The notes under the pieces were generated by a model. It saw nothing but the letters and a program-made list of their open reading frames with translations, was not told the DNA's origin and ran no database searches. A stretch of DNA of 64,000 nucleotides, taken from contig NZ_BMJC01000006.1 in NCBI RefSeq assembly GCF_014642875.1, positions 310,001-374,000 on the forward strand, written 5' to 3'. This document shows positions 1 to 8,297 of the stretch, in pieces; within the stretch, counting starts at the first letter, position 1; each line of letters opens with the position of its first letter. The position numbers and the translations under genes were made by a program. This DNA comes from Puia dinghuensis (GTDB lineage: Bacteria; Bacteroidota; Bacteroidia; Chitinophagales; Chitinophagaceae).

Positions 1-2
1 CA

Positions 3-1109
3 AGAAGCCCTGATGGGGAAATTGTTGCAGGACGGGGTTTCTGGCCAGGGTTATGCGTTAGTCTGAAGCACAATTCCCGATTTGCCTCCTATGCCATCCT
101 TGCGAAGGGGGACTATCCGGCAGAGCTGGATATTCCGATGCCCTTTGCACTCATCAGCAACGATGTCAGCAAAGACGAGCTGATGGTGATGCCCGCCTAC
201 TGGTTCCTGCACAATATGTATGCGATAGCCCGCAACTCATGGAAATATGTCGACCGTGACAAACGCATCGATAAGACGCAATCGATAGAATACGATTACC
301 TCGCGCCCGACACCATCGGGGAGATGGTAGAAGCCCTGCCGCTGCTGCAGCGGTGTGTCGGGCTGGCTATGGCGAAGAGCGAGGGCAGGAAATTCAGCGA
401 CGAAGCCTTGATCGAACTCGGCGCCGGCCTGCTACAGGATGCCCCCGAAAAAGTTGAAGCGCTGGAGATCGTGGCAGAAGGCTGGGAGAACAGCGACCGG
501 AAGGTGCGGCTGGTAAAAACAGCCCAGGCCTGGGCCCTTTACCGGGAGCTGATCGCCTATCATGCCGCGAATCAGCTGTTACGGTTTATCCGCGAGGAGA
601 GTATCGACAGCTGGACCGAATTGCTTCAACTGCTGCCATCGAGCCTGCCCTTACAGCGCTGGGTCAATGCCGGCGGGCAACTGATAAGAGAACCCCAGAT
701 GCAGCAATTGATCAAGCAGATACATGGCGGAAAGATCCGCAACTGGGACCAGGTGCATCTTTTCTATCAACGCCAGGGTGAGCAGTATGCAACAGACAAG
801 CTGAACCATGCCCTGGCCGCACTGAAGGCAACGACAGGAGTATCGCTGCGTAAGGGCGGTTTGGAGGCGTTGGGCCGGTTGTTGAGAGAGAGTGTCGCTA
901 CAAAAGAAAAGCTGACAAAAGAAATTTATACAACCCGGGCAAAAGACTATACGAATCCTTTCCGAAAAATGGTCTATGACTCACCGGAGGAAATGAAAGC
1001 CGTCGTCGGCCGGTTGGAGGACAACGCTTTCATCCGCCAGGAGAGAGAAGCCCTGAAGAAATACCGCAAGGAAGTGGAGGAGCTTATGCAGCGGTGGAAG
1101 ATGAAATAG
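3..1109 (+). CDS. DUF4954-type protein, C-terminal part (start outside window)
   Basis: The frame is open to the left window edge, so only about the last 368 residues are present. The stretch GRGFWPGLCVSLKHNSRFAS just inside the edge, followed by MPAYWFLHNMYAIARNSWK, matches my memory of the DUF4954 family of Bacteroidota. In that family an N-terminal left-handed beta-helix, as in sugar-nucleotide acyltransferases, precedes a helical C-terminal region. What is seen here is the helical part, rich in charged residues and ending in a Lys/Glu-rich helix. An internal ATG at 138 could be mistaken for a start, but the conserved residues before it argue against that. The gene converges on der with a 16-base gap. 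The biochemical role is unknown; a link to sugar-nucleotide chemistry is family-level inference. Confidence 0.8.
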   Translation, partial: RSPDGEIVAGRGFWPGLCVSLKHNSRFASYAILAKGDYPAELDIPMPFALISNDVSKDELMVMPAYWFLHNMYAIARNSWKYVDRDKRIDKTQSIEYDYLAPDTIGEMVEALPLLQRCVGLAMAKSEGRKFSDEALIELGAGLLQDAPEKVEALEIVAEGWENSDRKVRLVKTAQAWALYRELIAYHAANQLLRFIREESIDSWTELLQLLPSSLPLQRWVNAGGQLIREPQMQQLIKQIHGGKIRNWDQVHLFYQRQGEQYATDKLNHALAALKATTGVSLRKGGLEALGRLLRESVATKEKLTKEIYTTRAKDYTNPFRKMVYDSPEEMKAVVGRLEDNAFIRQEREALKKYRKEVEELMQRWKMK

Positions 1110-1125
1110 CCCTGCCGGAAGCGAC

Positions 1126-2436
1126 CTACTTCTTCCTGAAGAACAGGCGCACCGGCACCCCCTTGAAATTGAAGTTAGCCCGTAGCTGGTTCTCCAGATA
1201 ATTCTTGTAGGGTTGCTTTACATCATCCGGAAAATTACAGAAGAAGGCAAAAGAAGGAACTACCGTCGGCAACTGGGTGATGTATTTTATCTTTAGCGGA
1301 TACCCCCTGACGACAGGCGGATGATAGGCTTCCACAGCCTTTAACATCACCTCGTTGAGCTGCGACGTTGGCACTTTCCGCTGCCGGTTCTCATAGACTT
1401 CCAGCCCCGTCTCCACCGCGCGAAAGATGCGCGTCTTATCGATGACGGAGATGAAGATGATGGGCAGGTCGGTGAAGGGCGCCAGCCGCTCTTTCAGCTG
1501 CTTCTCGTATTCCTTCGCCGAATTGGTATCCTTCTCGATGAGATCCCACTTGTTCACCAGGATGACAATGCCCTTTCCTTTTTTCACCGCGAGACTGAAG
1601 ATGCTGAGGTCCTGCGCGGTAATCCCTTTGGCAGCATCGATCATCAGAAGGCAGACATCCGCTTCGTCCATGGCCTTTATGGCTCTGATGACCGAATAGA
1701 ACTCCAGGTCTTCGTTGACCCTGTCCTTGCGGCGGATGCCGGCCGTATCGATAAGGATGAAATCCTTTTTAAACAGGTTGTATCGGGTGTGAATGGTATC
1801 CCTCGTCGTGCCGGCTATGTCGCTGACGATGGTGCGTTCCTGACCGATAAGGGCATTCAGCAGGGAAGATTTACCCACGTTGGGTTGACCGATGATGGCA
1901 AACTTTGGCAGATCGGCATTTTCCGGCTCTGTATGGTCCTCATCTATAAGTGCGGTGACGGCGTCGAGCAGTTCGCCCGTGCCGCTACCGGTCATCGAAG
2001 ACAGAAAGAAGATGTTTTCGAATCCCAGGCTATAGAATTCCGCAGCTTCCAGCAGCCTGTCTGCATTATCCACTTTGTTAACGGCCAAAAAAACGGGCTT
2101 GGTCGTCCGCCGCAGGACATCGGCCATCGCCTCGTCGAGCGTGGTGATCCCCGTAGACGCATCGACCACAAAGATGAGGGCATTGGCTTCTTCCAGGGCG
2201 ATGAGCACCTGTTTCTTTATCTCGCGTTCGAACACATCTTCGCTTTCGGGGACAAAACCACCCGTGTCGATGAGGTTGAAGCTCTTGCCCGTCCATTCGG
2301 CAACGCCATATTGCCGGTCGCGCGTGACGCCGCTGACATTATCGACGATGGCCTTGCGCTGCTCGAGCATGCGATTAAAAAAAGTGCTTTTCCCCACATT
2401 GGGCCGGCCGACGATAGCCACTGTAAATCCACTCAT
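1126..2436 (-). CDS. der: Ribosome biogenesis GTPase Der (EngA)
   Basis: Essential double-GTPase needed for maturation of the 50S ribosomal subunit in the cytoplasm. The 436 residues are the usual length. The first G domain shows GRPNVGKST (residues 10-18), DTGG (57-60) and NKVD (120-123). The second shows GQPNVGKSS (183-191), DTAG (230-233) and NKWD (295-298). A KH-like RNA-binding domain follows from about residue 350 and ends in a basic tail. The gene lies 15 bases behind era on the same strand, so the two ribosome-assembly GTPases are almost certainly one transcript. Nothing is missing from the motifs. Confidence 0.97.
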   Translation of the reverse strand: MSGFTVAIVGRPNVGKSTFFNRMLEQRKAIVDNVSGVTRDRQYGVAEWTGKSFNLIDTGGFVPESEDVFEREIKKQVLIALEEANALIFVVDASTGITTLDEAMADVLRRTTKPVFLAVNKVDNADRLLEAAEFYSLGFENIFFLSSMTGSGTGELLDAVTALIDEDHTEPENADLPKFAIIGQPNVGKSSLLNALIGQERTIVSDIAGTTRDTIHTRYNLFKKDFILIDTAGIRRKDRVNEDLEFYSVIRAIKAMDEADVCLLMIDAAKGITAQDLSIFSLAVKKGKGIVILVNKWDLIEKDTNSAKEYEKQLKERLAPFTDLPIIFISVIDKTRIFRAVETGLEVYENRQRKVPTSQLNEVMLKAVEAYHPPVVRGYPLKIKYITQLPTVVPSFAFFCNFPDDVKQPYKNYLENQLRANFNFKGVPVRLFFRKK

Positions 2437-2451
2437 ACGCTGGTCTGATTA

Positions 2452-3321
2452 TTAGTTGTATCCGTATTCCTTTAAAAAGTTTTCCGTGTCGCGCCATTTC
2501 GGCCGCACTTTGACAAATAATTCGAGAAAGACCTTCCTGTCAATGAAGGCTTCGATGTCCTTTCTTGCCTCTGAACCCAATTGCCGGATCATCTTACCTC
2601 CCTCTCCAAGAATGATGCCCTTCTGCGACTCACGCTGCACGATGATGTCCGCCCTGATCTTTGTCAGCGTTGTTTTCTCTTGAAACTCCTGCACCAGAAC
2701 GGTGGCCTGGTAGGGTATCTCTTCTCCATACAGCAGGAATATCTTCTCCCTTATCAATTCTCCTACGAAGAATTTGGTGGGAAGGTCGGTCAGATCATCC
2801 CCTTCGAAAAAGGGCTGACCTTCCGGCAGCAAGTCCAGAACAGTCTTCAGCAGGCCATCGAGGTTCTCCTTCTTCAAAGCGGAGATGGCGATCATCTCGC
2901 GGCAGTAGGGCCTGGTGGTGAAGAAGGCTTTTGCTTCGGCGAGCTTTTCCGTTGAGACGCCATCCATCTTATTAAGGACCACGACAGCAGGGGCCTTGAG
3001 CCGAAGCTCGGTGAAGAGCCTGTCGTTCTCTTCCCAGTCATCACGGATGTCCAGCAGCAAGAGGGCAACATCGGCGTCTTCGAGGGCATTCCTGACTGCA
3101 TGCATCATTTTTTCGTGTAGCTTATACCGGGGTTCGATGATACCGGGCGTGTCGGAGAAAATTATCTGGTAATCTTTTTCCGTGAGGATGCCTTTGATCC
3201 GATGGCGGGTCGTCTGCACTTTGGGGGAGACAATAGCCAGCTTTTCGCCCATGAGGGCGTTGAGCAGGGTGCTTTTCCCGGCGTTGGGCTTACCAAATAT
3301 GGAGACGAATCCGGATTTCAT
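2452..3321 (-). CDS. era: GTPase Era
   Basis: Essential GTPase that binds the 3' end of 16S rRNA and acts in 30S assembly. The 289-residue protein has the P-loop GKPNAGKST (10-18), DTPG near residue 57, NKMD near 117, and a C-terminal KH domain with GEGGKMIRQLG. That is the normal two-domain layout at normal length (E. coli Era is about 300). It is the first gene of the era-der operon. A TAnnTTTG box ends only about 10 bases before the ATG, which implies a very short leader. The start is fixed by the N-terminal MKSGFVSIFGKPNAG, typical of Era. Confidence 0.97.
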   Translation of the reverse strand: MKSGFVSIFGKPNAGKSTLLNALMGEKLAIVSPKVQTTRHRIKGILTEKDYQIIFSDTPGIIEPRYKLHEKMMHAVRNALEDADVALLLLDIRDDWEENDRLFTELRLKAPAVVVLNKMDGVSTEKLAEAKAFFTTRPYCREMIAISALKKENLDGLLKTVLDLLPEGQPFFEGDDLTDLPTKFFVGELIREKIFLLYGEEIPYQATVLVQEFQEKTTLTKIRADIIVQRESQKGIILGEGGKMIRQLGSEARKDIEAFIDRKVFLELFVKVRPKWRDTENFLKEYGYN

Positions 3322-3331
3322 TTTAACGGTG

Positions 3332-3339
3332 CAAAGATA
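3332..3339 (-). promoter_or_regulatory. TAnnTTTG -7 box for era-der
   Basis: The minus strand reads TATCTTTG ten bases before the era ATG. This matches the Bacteroidota primary-sigma -7 consensus. The upstream half of the promoter would lie inside the tRNA terminator hairpin, so terminator and promoter are interleaved. Confidence 0.5.
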
Positions 3340-3366
3340 AAAAAAGGGCCCTTTTTTGGGGCCCTG
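3339..3366 (-). terminator. Terminator behind tRNA-fMet
   Basis: On the minus strand AGGGCC pairs with GGCCCT across a short A-rich loop and is followed by a run of seven T. It lies directly downstream of the initiator tRNA and directly upstream of era. Confidence 0.75.
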
Positions 3367-3373
3367 GCCTGTG

Positions 3374-3445
<72 letters not shown>

Positions 3446-3455
3446 ATGTGGAGGG

Positions 3456-3463
3456 CAAAAGTA
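3456..3463 (-). promoter_or_regulatory. Promoter of tRNA-fMet
   Basis: The minus strand has TACTTTTG ten bases before the tRNA, and a TTTGG about 19 bases further upstream. Together these fit the Bacteroidota -33/-7 pair (TTG and TAnnTTTG). Confidence 0.6.
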
Positions 3464-3589
3464 CAATGATTTGGATTCATAGCCAAATAAATATGGTTTA
3501 TTCGGCCACAAGGTGCAAAATTCCCGATGCGGCAAAACCGATTTCCGATCTCGTAACTCATTGCGGGTGATCCGGTTTTCTTTTGCGTC

Positions 3590-4810
3590 ATGAAAAAGAA
3601 AGCTACTGTTCTGACTGCTTCTATCAGCCTTATCATTGCCCTGCTCAGCGGATGTTACAAGCTATTGCCGCAAATGCCCGACCCGACGAATACCTTATGC
3701 GGGCCCGTAAGCCTTTCCAATGCTCAAAGTGTCTTATTTGCCAAAGGCAACGATGCCTTTTTCGCTATCCGAACGGCAGCAACAGGGCTCGGTCCCTATT
3801 TTGTTTCCACCGGCTGCGGTGAATGCCATTCCAGCGACAACCGCGGTCATCCGTTTACCATGCTCACCCGTTTTGGCCAGGCCGATACCACGGGAAACAA
3901 GTTTTTGGCGGAGGGAGGACCTCAGTTGCAGAATGCGAACCTCCCGGGTTATCAGCCCCAACAGCTACCTCCCGGAGCCACCAGCGCCAGATTCATTGCC
4001 CCCATCACCGCAGGGGTTGGCTTCCTGGAGCTTGTTCCGGATTCAGCCATCCTGGCTATGGCGGCGGAGAATCAGCAAAACCCGGACGGCGTTGGCGGGC
4101 ATCCCAATTACAACTCCATCCCCTCTTATGTGATACCCTTCGCCAATGCCATACCGCGGGGAGACGGAAAGTATATCTGCCGTTTCGGGCGCAAGGCGTC
4201 GACATATAACCTCCTGCAGCAGGTGGCCGTAGCCTACAACCACGACATGGGCATCACCTCCACCTTCATGCCTTACGATCCTTACAATTATTTGGACCAG
4301 ACGGCGCCATCCTCGCCGGGTACGCCCGAAGTGGACAACAGCACCCTCAATTCCGTTGTATTCTATGTCACCTGTTTGCAGACGCCGAACCAACGCGACA
4401 CCGGCAACCCTGTCGTCCAGCATGGCAGCCAGGTATTCAACAGCATCGGGTGCGCCGCCTGTCACCGCCCAACCCTCACTACGGGATATTCGCCCATCGA
4501 TGCCCTCTCCTATCAGACTTTCAGCCCGTATACCGATCTGCTGGTGCACGATATGGGTCCGGGCCTGGACGACGGGTACACGGAAGGCAATGCCTCCACC
4601 GCCGAATGGCGAACCACGCCCTTATGGGGACTAGGGCTGACGCCCGGCGTACAGGGCGGCAACTACTACCTGTTGCACGACGGAAGGGCACATAGCATCG
4701 AACAGGCGATCACGATGCACGGCGGCGAGGCTGCCGCCAGCGCCAACCGGTTTGCCAACCTTTCGGCAACAGACCACCAGGCCCTCATCACCTTTCTGAA
4801 ATCCCTGTAA
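3590..4810 (+). CDS. Di-haem oxidoreductase (DHOR)-family c-type cytochrome lipoprotein
   Basis: Exported di-haem protein of 406 residues. The N-terminus is a lipoprotein signal ending in LLSGC (Cys22). Two c-type haem sites are visible, CGECH at 76-80 and CAACH at 288-292. Between them GRKA...LLQQ and DMGITS (residues 200-224) match the conserved core of the DHOR family, once called thiol oxidoreductases. MauG-type peroxidases lack this core. The substrate is unknown. The next gene, an exported Rieske protein, starts 5 bases after the stop, and a barrel protein follows, so the three probably form one envelope electron-transfer unit. DHOR genes elsewhere often sit beside imelysin iron-uptake genes; none is here. 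Confidence 0.85.
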   Translation: MKKKATVLTASISLIIALLSGCYKLLPQMPDPTNTLCGPVSLSNAQSVLFAKGNDAFFAIRTAATGLGPYFVSTGCGECHSSDNRGHPFTMLTRFGQADTTGNKFLAEGGPQLQNANLPGYQPQQLPPGATSARFIAPITAGVGFLELVPDSAILAMAAENQQNPDGVGGHPNYNSIPSYVIPFANAIPRGDGKYICRFGRKASTYNLLQQVAVAYNHDMGITSTFMPYDPYNYLDQTAPSSPGTPEVDNSTLNSVVFYVTCLQTPNQRDTGNPVVQHGSQVFNSIGCAACHRPTLTTGYSPIDALSYQTFSPYTDLLVHDMGPGLDDGYTEGNASTAEWRTTPLWGLGLTPGVQGGNYYLLHDGRAHSIEQAITMHGGEAAASANRFANLSATDHQALITFLKSL

Positions 4811-4815
4811 GCGCT

Positions 4816-5247
4816 ATGAAAAGAATAGAGTTTATCAAAACCTGCGGCTTTGCCTGTATGGGGGGCGCGTTGTTCACTTCCTTGCTGGAGGGTTGCAGCA
4901 GTACCAAAATGATCCCGGGAAAGCTCACGAATACCGGCCTGACCATCCCTGCTTCCGCCTTTGCCCTGAAAGACGGCAAGTACAGAAATTATGTGGTCGT
5001 CCAGAACGACCAGCTGCGTAATCCCATCTGTCTATACCGCTTTCAAGAAGACCAGTATTCGGCTGTACTTATGCGTTGTACCCACCAGGGCGCCGAATTG
5101 CAGGTTTTCGGCGACAGGCTGCAATGCCCCGCGCACGGCAGCGAGTTCAGCAACCGCGGAGTCGTACAGAACGGCCCCGCGGACACCAACCTGAGGACCT
5201 TTCCCGTAACTATTCAAAATAACCAAATCAACATCTCCTTAAAGTGA
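4816..5247 (+). CDS. Exported Rieske [2Fe-2S] lipoprotein
   Basis: The 143-residue protein has an N-terminal signal with a lipobox-like LLEGC (Cys27), so it is probably anchored in the envelope. The C-terminal half is a Rieske domain: CTH at 88-90 and CPAH at 104-107 supply the two Cys and two His ligands, and HQG and HGSEF complete the classic boxes. There is no room for a catalytic oxygenase domain or a membrane quinol-binding partner, so it is likely an electron carrier rather than part of a bc complex. It sits between the di-haem cytochrome and the porin-like gene. The stop codon overlaps the next GTG start (GTGA), so translation is coupled. Confidence 0.88.
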   Translation: MKRIEFIKTCGFACMGGALFTSLLEGCSSTKMIPGKLTNTGLTIPASAFALKDGKYRNYVVVQNDQLRNPICLYRFQEDQYSAVLMRCTHQGAELQVFGDRLQCPAHGSEFSNRGVVQNGPADTNLRTFPVTIQNNQINISLK

Positions 5248-6515
5248 TAAAGACCTTATTTACCGCACTGACGCTTTCCCTTTTTTTCTATTCTGCCACG
5301 GCACAGATCGACAGCAGCCTGCTTCGGACGCATGATACCGACACGACGAAAAAAGGCCTCGCAATGGATGCCATCTACGACCGGCCCTTTCTGAAATTGG
5401 GCAAACTGCCGGTGTCCATCGGCGGATATGTCGAATCCAACTGGCAATACGCTTCCACCTCCGGCATAACGGTCGGCAACCAGTTTCAATTTAGACGGTT
5501 TAGCCTGTTTGTCGCATCCAGCATCTCAAAGCGAATAAAATTCCTGTCGGAGATAGAATATGAAAATGATCCCAGTGGTGACCCTGATCAGGCCAAAAAG
5601 GGACCGGAATTTGAAATTGAATATGCCGCGCTGGACATCGAATTGCACCCGCTGCTCAATCTTCGCGGCGGGATGATCGTAAATCCCATCGGGTCATTCA
5701 ACCAGAACCATGATGGTCCGAAATGGGAGTTCACCGATCGCCCCATCGCTATGACGCAAATGCTCCCCGCCACCTGGAACAATACCGGCTTTGGCATCTA
5801 TGGCAAGCATTACCGGAAGAATTGGATGTTCGGTTATGAAATTTATCTCACCGGGGGATTCAATGATTCCATCATCGACAATACCCAGGGTAAGACCTTT
5901 CTGCCCGCGGCAAAGAGCAATACCTCGCGCTTTACTTCCAGCGCCAGCGGAGAGCCGCTGATCACGGCCAAGCTGTCGGCCCGCAACAATAACATCGGGG
6001 AATTGGGGCTTTCCTATATGGGTGGAGTATACAACACCTGGCGTGTCGAGGGGACTCCCGTAGACGACAAGCGGAGTGTACGCGTGCTGGATGTCGACTT
6101 CAATACGGTGCTTCCGGCGACCCGGACCGCGCTGACCACGGAGTGGGCCTGGGTTTTTGTAGATATTCCGCCGAATTATACCCAGCAGTATAGCAACAGG
6201 CAGTTTGGTGGGTTTGCTGATATAGTCCAGCCGGTGATCAGAGGGAAGATACTGGATTGGGAAAACGCCGTTGTAAACCTGGCCGTGCGGTTGGAATATG
6301 TCGACTGGAATGTAGGAAAATTTACGTCCACCGGCACCAGGATGTACAACGACCTTTGGAGTATCATGCCCGGCATCAGCTTCCGGCCGACGCAACAGAC
6401 GGTATTACGGTTCAACTACAGGCACCAGCACCAGCGGGATATCACCGGCAACACCATTGGCGCCACCATCGGAAACACCGGGGAATTCAATTTTGGGATC
6501 TCTACGTATTTCTAG
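5244..6515 (+). CDS. Outer-membrane porin-like beta-barrel protein
   Basis: The 423-residue protein begins with a clear signal peptide (MIKTLFTALTLSLFFYSATA before QIDSS). The rest is alternating polar and aromatic beta-strands ending in the barrel-type C-terminus FGISTYF. The Phe at the end and strands such as RFNYRHQHQ are typical of OprO/P-like porins. The start is GTG: it gives the signal peptide and overlaps the upstream stop by four bases, while the next Met would remove the signal. Its place behind the cytochrome and Rieske genes suggests it supplies substrate or an electron acceptor to them, but this is inference. No specific porin family is certain. Confidence 0.75.
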   Translation: MIKTLFTALTLSLFFYSATAQIDSSLLRTHDTDTTKKGLAMDAIYDRPFLKLGKLPVSIGGYVESNWQYASTSGITVGNQFQFRRFSLFVASSISKRIKFLSEIEYENDPSGDPDQAKKGPEFEIEYAALDIELHPLLNLRGGMIVNPIGSFNQNHDGPKWEFTDRPIAMTQMLPATWNNTGFGIYGKHYRKNWMFGYEIYLTGGFNDSIIDNTQGKTFLPAAKSNTSRFTSSASGEPLITAKLSARNNNIGELGLSYMGGVYNTWRVEGTPVDDKRSVRVLDVDFNTVLPATRTALTTEWAWVFVDIPPNYTQQYSNRQFGGFADIVQPVIRGKILDWENAVVNLAVRLEYVDWNVGKFTSTGTRMYNDLWSIMPGISFRPTQQTVLRFNYRHQHQRDITGNTIGATIGNTGEFNFGISTYF

Positions 6516-6546
6516 GCGGGATGCTTTGCGGCCGGGGGAAAGGGGG

Positions 6547-7263
6547 TCAGGAGCTCTTTTTCACCGTGCTCGCGCCACTGGAGCGCACATCCTTTATAAC
6601 TGCGTCCCCCTTATAGAAGACGCTGCTGGCGCCGGAAAGATCGGCGCTTAGCTCTTTATTGACGGTGACCCGGATGTCGGAAGCGCCGGAAGCGTGCACG
6701 GAGCAGTTCTGTATCGTCAGATCATAGCCCTTTACATCACTGGCGCCGGACGAATGAATCTCCGCCAGCTCGGCCACAACGCCCGTGACATGGGAATCTG
6801 AAGCGCCGCTCTGCTCGAGCCGCAGCTCCTTTACGTTGATAGCGCCCTTGAAGTCGCTTGCGCCGGAGAGATCGATGGCGAGCCGATCTCCGGTGATGAC
6901 CCCATCGACAAAGACATTACTGGCGCCGGAGGCGGTCAGCCTGTCGAGAGTGGTGAAACTGACATAAGCTTTGATCTTTATATTCCCACGTGACCATCTA
7001 TGCTGGTCGAGGCTGATCTTTAAGATGCCATCAACCACTTCCGTACGGATATGCTCCCGCCATTTGAGATTGCTGGCGCTGACGACCACGGCTTCTTCCT
7101 CCCCCTGGCTCAGGTAAAGGTTGATGCCACCCGAAACCTCGATGCCATGATAGCCTTTTACCGGGCGAACTTCGGCGTTCGGGTCGTTGATGATGGTCTT
7201 TTGCGCATGGACTGTCAACAGCAAAAAACTCCCTGCCAACAATAAGAAAAGCGATCTGCACAT
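6547..7263 (-). CDS. DUF2807 (head GIN domain) exported protein, SGAS type
   Basis: The 238-residue protein has a signal peptide ending around VHAQ. The body is a right-handed beta-helix-like DUF2807 domain, marked by a repeated Ser-Gly-Ala-Ser turn spaced about 20-22 residues apart (ASGASN, LSGASD, QSGASD, SSGASD, ASGASD, LSGASS, SSGAST). The function of the family is unknown; such proteins are exported and proposed to act as adhesins or lectin-like solenoids. It follows a paralogue by 31 bases on the same strand, so both are one operon and a recent duplication. The tandem partner uses SGGS in place of SGAS. Confidence 0.85.
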   Translation of the reverse strand: MCRSLFLLLAGSFLLLTVHAQKTIINDPNAEVRPVKGYHGIEVSGGINLYLSQGEEEAVVVSASNLKWREHIRTEVVDGILKISLDQHRWSRGNIKIKAYVSFTTLDRLTASGASNVFVDGVITGDRLAIDLSGASDFKGAINVKELRLEQSGASDSHVTGVVAELAEIHSSGASDVKGYDLTIQNCSVHASGASDIRVTVNKELSADLSGASSVFYKGDAVIKDVRSSGASTVKKSS

Positions 7264-7294
7264 GGGTGGTCGTTTGCGCTAAGTTAAGCCAATT

Positions 7295-8017
7295 TTAGTC
7301 CCGGCGCGAGACGCTTCCGCCTCCGCTGGTATGAGACTCCCGCACTACACCGCTGCCTTTATAATGGATATCGCCGCCACCGCTGGCATGAGCGGTCAAC
7401 TCCTTATTGACGGTGAGATAGGCATCACCACCGCCGCTGACTTCGACCTGGCAATTATCGGCGGCCAACTCATAGCCGTGATAATCGCTGCCGCCGCTGG
7501 CATGGACAAAGAGGGTGCCGGCCGAGCCGCTGACATAGGAATCGGAGCCTCCCGACTGGGTGATGGAAAGGTCGCCTACCGTCATTCTGCCCCGAAGGTC
7601 GCTGCCCCCCGAAAGGTGCATCTGCAGCCGGTCGGAATGAAGGGCATCCTGGATATAAACGTCGCTGCCGCCGGAGGCGGACAACTGATCGATCTGCTTA
7701 CAGGAGACATAGGCTTTCATATGCCGGCGGCCAAAATTCCACCAATTGAAGCCATGCTCTTCGATATAGATATGAAGGATGCCGTTCTCCACCTGGGTGA
7801 TGATGCGATCGCGCCATTCCGGGTCGGCGGCGCTGACCGCGACGGCTTCCTCATTGCCCTGGCTCAGGTAGAGGTCGATACCGCTCGCGATATGGATACC
7901 GTGAAAACCCTGGACATTGCGTTTTCGTGCATTTCCGTCGTTGATCACCTTCCCGTTTTGGGCAAGGGACAATAGGCCTGCAAAGGCAAAAAGGGTTAGC
8001 AGCAGGGCATTTTTCAT
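7295..8017 (-). CDS. DUF2807 (head GIN domain) exported protein, SGGS type
   Basis: A 240-residue protein with signal peptide (…FAGLLSLAQ) and the same domain as its downstream paralogue. The two share the opening pattern NGxVINDxNAxxRxVxGxHGI and the SQGxEEAVxVSAxxxxWRxxI segment. The repeated turn is Ser-Gly-Gly-Ser/Gly (ASGGSD, LSGGSD, QSGGSD, ASGGSD, VSGGGD, ASGGGD, TSGGGS). The switch from Ala to Gly runs through every repeat, which points to repeat homogenisation or selection on the whole solenoid face. No -7 box is obvious upstream; the gene is transcribed away from the TPP riboswitch. Confidence 0.85.
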   Translation of the reverse strand: MKNALLLTLFAFAGLLSLAQNGKVINDGNARKRNVQGFHGIHIASGIDLYLSQGNEEAVAVSAADPEWRDRIITQVENGILHIYIEEHGFNWWNFGRRHMKAYVSCKQIDQLSASGGSDVYIQDALHSDRLQMHLSGGSDLRGRMTVGDLSITQSGGSDSYVSGSAGTLFVHASGGSDYHGYELAADNCQVEVSGGGDAYLTVNKELTAHASGGGDIHYKGSGVVRESHTSGGGSVSRRD

Positions 8018-8126
8018 AAACGTTGTTTTATGGTGCGCCGGTTATGGGTGCTTAGTTGGGACGAAGACGGGCCGCCAAAAGTTACAGGTGCAGCCAAAAA
8101 ACACCGGATGCAGCGCCAAAAACACC

Positions 8127-8134
8127 TATCTTTG
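8127..8134 (+). promoter_or_regulatory. TAnnTTTG -7 box of the TPP-riboswitch transcript
   Basis: TATCTTTG lies 7 bases before the first bases of the TPP aptamer, exactly where the transcript must begin for the aptamer to be complete. Confidence 0.65.
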
Positions 8135-8141
8135 CGGTCTG

Positions 8142-8229
8142 TTCCTCGGGGTGCTATTCTGCCGGCAGGCAGGGTGGCTGAGAAAATACCCGCAGAACCT
8201 GATCAGGGTAATGCCTGCGCAGGGAAGGT
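8142..8229 (+). promoter_or_regulatory. TPP (thi-box) riboswitch
   Basis: The leader contains the thi-box signatures in order: CTCGGGGTGC, GGCTGAGA, ATACCC, GAACCTGATC and AGGGTAATGCCTGCGCAGG with a final GGAAG. The P1 arm pairs the GGGGTGC side with the later bases as in the standard aptamer. No terminator hairpin with a T run follows, but CTCCT is repeated three times before the start codon. Control is therefore more likely at translation or by an unusual expression platform. It precedes a TonB-dependent receptor, which should be repressed when thiamin diphosphate is plentiful. Confidence 0.93.
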
Positions 8230-8297
8230 GATCTCCTCTATTTTATTACTCTCCTTTCGCGGCGTTCTCCTGGATTTTGCATCACAACCAAAGCATT

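Noticed and set aside
1789-2448. Open frame of about 220 codons on the plus strand opposite der
   Set aside because: der has complete motifs on the minus strand; the opposite frame has no recognisable domain and is a codon-bias shadow.
3590-4810. MauG-like or cytochrome-c peroxidase assignment
   Set aside because: The two CxxCH sites fit, but the core GRKA...DMGITS matches the DHOR family.
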